This document shows positions 43,894-51,653 of a stretch of DNA of 64,000 nt, piece by piece. The DNA is from Ellagibacter isourolithinifaciens. Its GTDB lineage: Bacteria > Actinomycetota > Coriobacteriia > Coriobacteriales > Eggerthellaceae. Position 1 is the first letter of the stretch. Each line of letters opens with the position of its first letter. The DNA lies in assembly GCF_008831035.1 (NCBI RefSeq), contig NZ_WAJR01000001.1:1-64000 (forward strand). Direction: 5' to 3'. A model generated the notes under the pieces. It searched no databases. It was not told the DNA's origin and worked only from the letters and a program-made list of their open reading frames with translations. Made by a program: the position numbers and the translations under genes.

Positions 43894-43925
43894 CGCCCGG
43901 TTGCGGTTTAGCCCCGGGCGTTCTT
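43894..43925 (+). terminator. Hairpin with T-run in the priA-rpoD gap
   Basis: CGCCCGG (43894-43900) and CCGGGCG (43914-43920) pair around a 13-nt loop and precede TTCTT. It terminates priA transcription, or, because a possible -10 (TATATT, 43871-43876) lies upstream, attenuates rpoD. Confidence 0.6.
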
Positions 43926-43944
43926 ATCCAGAAAGGACTATCAC

Positions 43945-45195
<1,251 letters not shown>

Positions 45196-45238
45196 TCCTT
45201 GCCGCTTAGACAAACGTCGATTGATGCGATGCTGCGAG

Positions 45239-45335
45239 AGCCCCTCGTCACCGACTCGATCGCTTTGAGGCTGCCCCTTGCGCACTGAGCGCTTCGGGAG
45301 CCTTGTGCGATGCTGGTGCGACGAGGGGCTTTCTT
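45239..45335 (+). other. Structured rpoD-rlmKL spacer, possible terminator
   Basis: AGCCCCTCGTC (45239-45249) and GACGAGGGGCT (45320-45330) are perfect 11-bp complements separated by 70 nt and followed by TTCTT. The interior has its own pairing (TGCGCAC near 45279, GTGCGA near 45305). GCGATGCTG occurs just before each arm region (near 45226 and 45307). It could terminate rpoD or regulate the methyltransferase gene 38 bases downstream. Confidence 0.5.
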
Positions 45336-45373
45336 GTCGAATCGCTTACCCAGCCCACGGGAAAGGAACCTAT

Positions 45374-47500
45374 ATGTCCGACCATACCTCCGAAGAACTC
45401 GAGTTCTTCGCAAGCTGCCTTCCTGGGTTGGAAGGCTTGCTCGCCGATGAGCTGCATGCGCTCGGAGTCCGCCGCACGCGCCCTCTTGGCGGCGGCGTGG
45501 CGTTTTTCGGCGCTCCGAAGGCCGCCTTGCGCGCATGTCTTTGGTCGCGGCTGGCGTCACGCGTGCTCTGCGTTGAGGGGCGCGTTGGTTCAGCGGACTC
45601 GGATGCGCTCTACCAGGGGGTTTATGCGCTGCCTTGGGAGGATATCCTGCTTCCCGGCAAGAGCATCGCCGTGCGCGCCCGCGGGACGAACGAGGGACTT
45701 CGCAACACGAAGTTCACGGGCATGCGCGTGAAGGATGCGATCTGCGATCGTTTGCGCGAGGTTCGCGGCGAGCGACCTGACGTGAGCGTTGCGCACCCCG
45801 ATATCGCCATCGACGTGCGCATCCACGAGGGGAAGGCGACGGTGTCGGTCGATCTTTCCGGTACGCCCTTGAACGACCGAGCCTACTTCGGCCGCAACGC
45901 GCCGGACACGATGCCGCTTCTGTGCTCGTATGCGGCGGCGCTTCTCGCGTATGCGAAATGGGGCGAGCGAGCGGGGGAGGGCTTCCGCTTCGTCGATGCG
46001 CTCGCAGAGTTTCGCGGCGAAGACGAGAAGTCGCGGGGCTTGAGCGTTCTCGAGCGCGAGGCGAGGGCGATCGTCCTCGATGAGGCGCCCGGCGCGGCGC
46101 GTTCCCGATGGGGTTTCTTCTCGTGGGGACGCTTTGACGAGGAGACGTGGAACGCGCTTCTCGATGAAGCCGACGAGCGTGCCGAGCGCGCCCAGGAGTC
46201 GCTGCGTCCCCTCGACGCTTCCGCGCCGCAGCTCGTTGCCGCGGTGCTGATCGACCCGGCGAACGACAACGCGGTCTCCGCGGCGGGGGACGCTGCCTTT
46301 GTGCGCGCAGCCGCCGATGCCCCCGCGCGCTCCGTTTTCGCCTGCATCGGCGGCGAGGGCGCGGCAGAGCGCTTCGGTGCCGAACCTTCGCTTTGTGAGG
46401 AGCTTGGGCGGGGGCGCGTGAGCATCAAGGTCCGCCTCTTCGATACGCCCCCGGCTGCGCCTGTGACGATCGTCGTTCCCGACATGTTCGGCGGGGCCGA
46501 GCACATCGTCGACGTGCACGACGAGACGTCCTCCCAGTTCGCTTCCCGTTTACGCAAGGTGTATAAGGAACGACGCAAGTGGGCGCGTCGCGAAGGGGTC
46601 AGCTGCTACCGCGTCTACGATGCTGACTTGCCCGGCTACGCGGCCGCGATCGACCTGTACGCAGGCGCGGGCGAGGACGAGGGAAAAACCTTCGTTCATG
46701 TTGCCGAATACGCAGCCCCTTCGTCGATCGACGAGCTGAAGGCCCGCCATCGCATGAGCGATATCCTGGCGATCACCCCTGCTGTGCTCGGCGTGCCTCC
46801 CGAGCGCGTGTTCTCCAAGACGCGCCGTCGCGATCGCGGGGGAAGCCAGTACCGCGATGCCGGCGAACGCTCGTTTGTGGCGACCGTCGAGGAGGACGGC
46901 TCGCTGTTCGAGGTCGACCTTGCCGGGTACGTCGATACCGGCATCTTCCTCGACCATCGCGATACGCGCCACATGGTCGGCGAGATGGCGGCCGGCGGGG
47001 ATTTCCTGAACCTGTTCGCGTATACGGGCACGGCGACGGTGCATGCCGCCGCGTGCGGTGCGCGCACGACGTGCACGGTGGATATGTCGGCGACGTATCT
47101 TGATTGGGCGCGCCGCAACATGGCGAACAACGGCTTCTCGGGGCGGGCGCATCGCTTCGAGCGCGCCGATGTGATGCAGTGGATCACATCGGCGCGGCGC
47201 GATCGTCGCCTGTTCGACCTGGTGTTCGTCGACCCGCCGACGTTCTCGAACTCGAAGTCGATGGGACGGCGCACGTGGGATGTGCAGCGCGATCACGTGG
47301 AGCTTCTCATCGGTGTGAGCCGCCTTCTCCGCGAGGGCGGGCGGGCCGTCTTCTCGTGCAATCTGCGCACCTTCAAGCCCGACTTCGAATCGCTTGAGAA
47401 ATACGGCGTGGAAATCGAGGATATCACGGCGCAAACCATCCCGCACGATTTCGAGCGCAACCCGCGCATTCACAAGTGCTTCATCGTTCGCAGAAAGTAG
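45374..47500 (+). CDS. RlmKL-like 23S rRNA methyltransferase with degenerate first domain
   Basis: The 708-residue protein has the RlmKL layout: an N-terminal ferredoxin-like/THUMP region (about 1-165), a first methyltransferase domain (about 175-385) and a second one (about 400-708). The second domain keeps its SAM motif (DFLNLFAYTGTATVHAAACGA near 543) and VDPPTFSNSK near 617, so RlmK-type m7G2069 activity is likely. In the first domain the expected DPMCGSGT is replaced by a charged segment (residues 208-225) and the NPPYG catalytic motif is missing, so RlmL-type m2G2445 activity is probably lost. ATG 45374 has GAAAGGA upstream. Confidence 0.85.
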   Translation: MSDHTSEELEFFASCLPGLEGLLADELHALGVRRTRPLGGGVAFFGAPKAALRACLWSRLASRVLCVEGRVGSADSDALYQGVYALPWEDILLPGKSIAVRARGTNEGLRNTKFTGMRVKDAICDRLREVRGERPDVSVAHPDIAIDVRIHEGKATVSVDLSGTPLNDRAYFGRNAPDTMPLLCSYAAALLAYAKWGERAGEGFRFVDALAEFRGEDEKSRGLSVLEREARAIVLDEAPGAARSRWGFFSWGRFDEETWNALLDEADERAERAQESLRPLDASAPQLVAAVLIDPANDNAVSAAGDAAFVRAAADAPARSVFACIGGEGAAERFGAEPSLCEELGRGRVSIKVRLFDTPPAAPVTIVVPDMFGGAEHIVDVHDETSSQFASRLRKVYKERRKWARREGVSCYRVYDADLPGYAAAIDLYAGAGEDEGKTFVHVAEYAAPSSIDELKARHRMSDILAITPAVLGVPPERVFSKTRRRDRGGSQYRDAGERSFVATVEEDGSLFEVDLAGYVDTGIFLDHRDTRHMVGEMAAGGDFLNLFAYTGTATVHAAACGARTTCTVDMSATYLDWARRNMANNGFSGRAHRFERADVMQWITSARRDRRLFDLVFVDPPTFSNSKSMGRRTWDVQRDHVELLIGVSRLLREGGRAVFSCNLRTFKPDFESLEKYGVEIEDITAQTIPHDFERNPRIHKCFIVRRK

Positions 47501-47588
47501 CTGGAGCGGCTCTGGGAAATCGTCTTAATATGTCCACGGCGAGTTCACTCTGAGCAGGAGATTTGGGGTTGCTGTGGAGCGGAGCCTT
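47501..47588 (+). other. Intergenic sequence after the RlmKL-like gene
   Basis: No gene is seen. TATGTCCACGG near 47529 resembles the outer arm sequence of the nearby inverted-repeat element and could be the remnant of another copy. Confidence 0.3.
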
Positions 47589-47750
47589 ACTTCGTGGTCA
47601 GTTGGGAGAGTTGTGCACTGTCATTTCTCAGAATAATCTAACTTACCTTAAGCTGACCTCGGGCTTTTCTTTCGAAGGACGCCCCAAGCCCTCATGAAGG
47701 GGAGAATCGGGCGAAAAACGTCGCACAACTCGTCCAGTTGACCACGAACT
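47589..47750. repeat. Inverted-repeat element copy 3 (about 162 bp)
   Basis: Arms at 47593-47616 and 47723-47746 pair as inverted copies: outer block CGTGGTCA, a variable 8-nt centre (GTTGGGAG versus ACTGGACG), inner block AGTTGTGC. The match extends outward through TT to 47591 and 47748. Inside, GGGCTT (47661-47666) and AAGCCC (47686-47691) pair. The element lies between the convergent RlmKL-like and MFS genes, as do the copies at 5760 and 20888. No reading frame is seen in it. Confidence 0.72.
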
Positions 47751-47852
47751 TGCCTCTCTGCTCCCGAGGGGGCAGCGTCGGGAGCATGGAGGCAGCATCA
47801 GGAGCATCCCGACAGCGGCGTGCGGTGTTCGGTGGTGGGACGCTCGTCCTCG

Positions 47853-49181
47853 CTACTTGCGGCGGACGGGGGAGTTCTTCCCAGGGCGAATGAAGAAGGC
47901 CGCGATGAGCATCACCACGCTGAGCGGGATGATCGTGGTCATGCATGCCTCCCAATACGTGGCACCGCCATCGATAATCGCTCCGTACACTGGGCTGAAG
48001 CAGTTGCCGAGGCATTGCGCGAACTGCATAACGGCCATGCCCATCGTCGCCGCCATCGCGGACTGGTTCATGATCGTCGGGGCGAACGGGCGAAGGCCGC
48101 CTCCGCCGAATCCGCCGCAGATGCCCATCAGGACGATGCCGATCCAGATAAGCGACTCATTTGAGTTCTGGAACAGCAGGTAGAAGCAAATGAGGTAGGA
48201 AACGGCCACGCCGACAGGCACGATGCGCTTCAGGCGATGGGGCAGTTTCGCGGTTACCGAGCCACCGAGCGGGTTGGCGATAATGCTGATGCCCGTGACG
48301 ACGGCAAGGCCCATGCCCGCCGCCGCCTCGCTCCAGCCCCAGCCGACCGGGGGAGCGCTTTGGAGGAACGTGGACAGATACGTGTTCACAATGCCGGTCT
48401 GCCCGATGATGAAGATGAAGAACACGAGGCCGAGAAGCCAAATCTGAGGGTTGTTCAGCAGTTTTACGCACTCGATGAAGCTGCCTTCGGCGCTGTACCC
48501 GGCCACGTTGCCCTCGGGAACGCGGTAGAACACCAAGAACAGAACGAGCGCGACGACCGCAAAAGCGACGACGACGCCGAAGACGCCTTGCCAACCCATC
48601 GAGCTTGCAATCATCGGACAGATGATTGAATCGAGCGTGATCGACAGGGGAACCCAGCAGCACCACAGGCCCAATGCGAGCCCGCGCGTCTTGTCGGGGA
48701 ACCACAGCGTGATCAGCGTCGGGGCCGACACTCCCGCAAGGCCGATGCCGGTGCCCTCGAGGAAACGCCCGACCATCATGGTCGCGATATTGTCGCCGCC
48801 GAGAATCTCGACGAGCCCTCCGACAATCACGCCGATGGCCGAAAGCGCGATCGTTTGCTTCAGCCCCAGCTTGCGGCAGATGAAGGCGGCGGGGAAGGCG
48901 AGCACGATGCCGATAAGCGACACCATCGTCATCAGCATGCCGAAGCCGCTTGCATCGAGGCCGAAGCAGCCGTCGGGACTGACCCCCGGCACGTAGATGA
49001 AATAAAGCGGAATCGAGACGATCTTGAATTGCGCCATGGGCGCGGCAAAGCTTATCAGAAACGTGATGATCCAAATCACCCACGCGTAGCGGGGCGTCTT
49101 CTCTTCCTTGATCGTGATTTCCGATTCGGCGAGGGGTCGTGGCCCTCGGTTGCTCTCGACGGACCTATCTTTCTCATTCAT
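47853..49181 (-). CDS. MFS transporter, last gene of module A
   Basis: The 442-residue protein has 12 predicted membrane helices and the MFS motif between helices 2 and 3 (GRFLEGTGIGLAG and RKLGLKQT segments near residues 105-150). It is closely related to the MFS protein at 54294 (both begin with an EEKTPRYAWVIWI segment and share GGGLRPxAPTIMN near residue 365). It probably moves the substrate or product of the neighbouring molybdoenzyme. The start has AGAAAGG 9 bases upstream. Its convergent neighbour is separated by an inverted-repeat element. Confidence 0.88.
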   Translation of the reverse strand: MNEKDRSVESNRGPRPLAESEITIKEEKTPRYAWVIWIITFLISFAAPMAQFKIVSIPLYFIYVPGVSPDGCFGLDASGFGMLMTMVSLIGIVLAFPAAFICRKLGLKQTIALSAIGVIVGGLVEILGGDNIATMMVGRFLEGTGIGLAGVSAPTLITLWFPDKTRGLALGLWCCWVPLSITLDSIICPMIASSMGWQGVFGVVVAFAVVALVLFLVFYRVPEGNVAGYSAEGSFIECVKLLNNPQIWLLGLVFFIFIIGQTGIVNTYLSTFLQSAPPVGWGWSEAAAGMGLAVVTGISIIANPLGGSVTAKLPHRLKRIVPVGVAVSYLICFYLLFQNSNESLIWIGIVLMGICGGFGGGGLRPFAPTIMNQSAMAATMGMAVMQFAQCLGNCFSPVYGAIIDGGATYWEACMTTIIPLSVVMLIAAFFIRPGKNSPVRRK

Positions 49182-49292
49182 CGTCGTACCTTTCTCTTAT
49201 GCGAAGTGCATGCGGATACAGGTTGTCACGCGTATGAAACGGGGAGAATTGCCTGAAAATGGTAAGTTGTAAATTGAAGGAAGCAGAGGAGG

Positions 49293-49832
49293 CTAACCTT
49301 TATGGGGAACGGGGTCGCCCTCGACTTCCCACTCCTCGAAGATGACGCTGCCGTGGTAGCGGTAGACGCCGTAGACGCCCTTGAAGTCGTATCTCGCCAC
49401 CGTGAACGATCCGCCCACAGAAGTCGAAAAGTCGGCTGCCTCGGTGTTGAACCCATTCGACGGGAACACGTACAGGTTGCAGATGCGGTCGCGGCTTCCC
49501 GTCGGCGCGAGCACGATGCCCGTACCGAACTCCAGGGGCAGTCCGTCGCTCTTGATGCGGAGGCCGGTGAGCGCGAGCTTTGCGTCAAAACGCTCAATCC
49601 AGGGCTTTCTCGACTGCTTGGCCCAGGCGGCCCAAACGCTCGTGTTCTTCTTGTTGTCATCTGCGTAAATGGCGTCGAAGAACTCGCGATAGCTTTCGGC
49701 TCCGTCGAGGTATTGTTCGAACTCGGGCAATACGGCATCGCCGATCGTCGTCGCCAGGCGCAGCCGGTCGAGTTCAAGTGCCGAGGTCAGCGGTGCTTTC
49801 TTGATCTCGGCGATCATGTCTTGTGCTTTCAT
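49293..49832 (-). CDS. Hypothetical protein between two MFS genes (module A)
   Basis: I do not recognise this 179-residue protein. It has no signal, membrane segment or Cys cluster. The N-terminal 80 residues are helical (LELDRLRLATTIGDAVLPEFEQYLDG), and the rest is strand-rich with aromatic residues (LYVFPSNGFNTEA, VARYDFKGVYGVYRYHGSVIFEEWEVEG), as in small ligand-binding or beta-barrel proteins. AAAGGGA lies 6 bases before the ATG. It is 36 bases downstream of one MFS gene and 111 upstream of another, so it may bind or process the transported compound. Confidence 0.72.
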   Translation of the reverse strand: MKAQDMIAEIKKAPLTSALELDRLRLATTIGDAVLPEFEQYLDGAESYREFFDAIYADDNKKNTSVWAAWAKQSRKPWIERFDAKLALTGLRIKSDGLPLEFGTGIVLAPTGSRDRICNLYVFPSNGFNTEAADFSTSVGGSFTVARYDFKGVYGVYRYHGSVIFEEWEVEGDPVPHKG

Positions 49833-49868
49833 GAGGTCCCTTTCTAAATTGCGAGGAGCGATTGCGAG

Positions 49869-51164
49869 CTAGAAGCCCTTCGGCCATGCCTTGTCGGCTG
49901 GGACATCGTCAAGGGAGGTGACGTGTTTCCCTCTCGGCAGGATGAAGAAGCACAGCACGAGCGCGAGCACATATGCCGGAAGCTGCAGCATGAAGCTCGC
50001 GGTCTCCCAGCCTTGCGTGCTCATCACAGCTCCGAACAGCGGAGAGCCGATCGCGGACCCGAGGTTTTGGCAGAATTGCATAATGGCCATCGCCATGGTG
50101 GCGCCCATCGCGGTGTTGCGCATGAGCATGGGGGCCATCGGGCGAAGCGAACCGCCGCACATGCCGCCACCGATGCCCTGCAGGACGATCGTCGCCCACA
50201 TCACCGCCGTCGCGCCGTCTCCGACATAGAACATGAAGAAGCCGGTGGGGATGAGGAGAACCATCATCACGATGCCGACGAGGTACTTGCGCCCAAGCGG
50301 TAGCTTGTCGGACACAAGCCCGGTCAGCGGAGCCACGAACAGCGAGATGAACATGATGATCGAGGAAAGCGACGAGGCGGTCTGCGCATCGAAGCCGAGC
50401 TGCGTCTCGAGGAACGTGTTATAGTAGGTGTTCATGATGCCGATCGTCGTCATCGAGAACAGGAAGAACACAGCGCCAAGGATCCAGATGCGGCGATTCT
50501 TGCAGTACTTGAGCGACTCGACGAACGTTCCCTCGATGCCCATGTCGCCGGTTGCGCCCTCAGGCATGCGGTACACGACGCAGAACAGCACGAACGCCAC
50601 CAGGCAGACGCCTGCAAGCGAGAAGAAGACGGTTTGATACCCGAACGCTCCTGCGATCATCGGCACGGTGTTGAACGCGAGAACCGACCCGACGGGGACC
50701 CATGTCGCCCAAAGGCCGAGTGCGAGCCCGCGCTTGCGCTCGGGGAACCAGATGGTCACGCACGACGGTGCCGCAACGCCGATAAGCCCGATGCCAACGC
50801 CTTCGAGAAGGCGGCTCACCAGGAGCAACGTGAGATTCGCGTCCACGCCGCCAAGCGCGCTGCCGACACCTAAGCAGGCTACCGAGAGCAAGATGACGTT
50901 TTTTAACCCCATGCGTCGGGCGATGAAGGCGGCGGGGAAGGCGAGCACGACGCCGATCAGGGCGATCGCGCTCATAAGCGTGCCGAACGTCACGGAGTCC
51001 AATGCCCCATGGAATGCGGGGAACAGCCATGACGCCAAAGGCGGGATCTTGAATTGGCAAAGCGGTGCGCAGATGCTGGCGAAATACGTGACGGCAAGCA
51101 TACCCCATGCCTTGCCGCTCACTTTGGTTTGTTGGGCGATGTCGCTCGCAGTTGGTTCTGTCAT
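49869..51164 (-). CDS. MFS transporter of module A
   Basis: The 431-residue protein has 12 hydrophobic helices and MFS hallmarks (SRLLEGVGIGLIGVAAPS near residue 120; WFPERKRGLALGLWATWVPVG near 145). It is related to, but more distant from, the other two MFS proteins in the window. It lies 129 bases downstream of the Fe-S subunit gene, across a hairpin, and is therefore a candidate importer for the substrate of that enzyme. AGGGGAT precedes the ATG by 7 bases. Confidence 0.88.
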   Translation of the reverse strand: MTEPTASDIAQQTKVSGKAWGMLAVTYFASICAPLCQFKIPPLASWLFPAFHGALDSVTFGTLMSAIALIGVVLAFPAAFIARRMGLKNVILLSVACLGVGSALGGVDANLTLLLVSRLLEGVGIGLIGVAAPSCVTIWFPERKRGLALGLWATWVPVGSVLAFNTVPMIAGAFGYQTVFFSLAGVCLVAFVLFCVVYRMPEGATGDMGIEGTFVESLKYCKNRRIWILGAVFFLFSMTTIGIMNTYYNTFLETQLGFDAQTASSLSSIIMFISLFVAPLTGLVSDKLPLGRKYLVGIVMMVLLIPTGFFMFYVGDGATAVMWATIVLQGIGGGMCGGSLRPMAPMLMRNTAMGATMAMAIMQFCQNLGSAIGSPLFGAVMSTQGWETASFMLQLPAYVLALVLCFFILPRGKHVTSLDDVPADKAWPKGF

Positions 51165-51225
51165 AGTCGTATCCCCTCGTATGCGAAATACCGCGCTCCC
51201 CTTGAAACGCGTTTCGATGTTGCAA

Positions 51226-51261
51226 GGGGCTGCCCGCAGCGATGTCAGCGCAGGCAGCCCC
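51226..51261 (-). terminator. Hairpin between Fe-S subunit and MFS genes
   Basis: GGGGCTGCC (51226-51234) and GGCAGCCCC (51253-51261) are perfect complements around an 18-nt loop. No good T-run follows on the minus strand, so partial attenuation or mRNA protection is more likely than full termination. Confidence 0.55.
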
Positions 51262-51293
51262 AGTTGTTGTTACTGCTTCAGCTTGTTAGCGCC

Positions 51294-51653
51294 CTATGCG
51301 CAAGGCGGCACCCAGAGGTACTGCTGAGGCTTCTCGTCGAGCTTCTTCACAAGCTCGTCGACAGGGCCGTACTCCATGCATTTTGCCTGGCAGTGGAAGA
51401 CGCAGGAAGGCAGCTTGCCCTTCTCCTGGCGCTCGGCGCACAGATCGCACAGCTTCGTGAACGCTGGAATGAAATCATACACGTACTGGTCGGTCTCGTT
51501 GCCTTCCTTGTCCTTGATGGGCCACGGGCCGTTCTGCATGACCTTCACGCCCCACTGGCCAAGCGGCAAATCGAGCTCGGATTGGCAGGCCACTTCGCAA
51601 GAATAGCAGCCGGTGCAGTACTGGTAGTCGACAAGAATTCCGTTCTTAGCCAT
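51294..51653 (-). CDS. Two-cluster 4Fe-4S electron-transfer subunit (module A)
   Basis: The 119-residue protein is a shortened DmsB/AthS-like subunit. It has CTGCYSCEVAC (C-x2-C-x2-C-x3-C) near residue 13 and CDLCAERQEKGKLPSCVFHC near residue 70, giving two [4Fe-4S] clusters; the central clusters of full-length four-cluster partners are missing. It would pass electrons to the catalytic subunit, whose stop codon overlaps this start (TAATG). The N-terminal stretch of the longer reading from 51698 is rejected because ATG 51653 follows GGAGGAA. Confidence 0.9.
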   Translation of the reverse strand: MAKNGILVDYQYCTGCYSCEVACQSELDLPLGQWGVKVMQNGPWPIKDKEGNETDQYVYDFIPAFTKLCDLCAERQEKGKLPSCVFHCQAKCMEYGPVDELVKKLDEKPQQYLWVPPCA

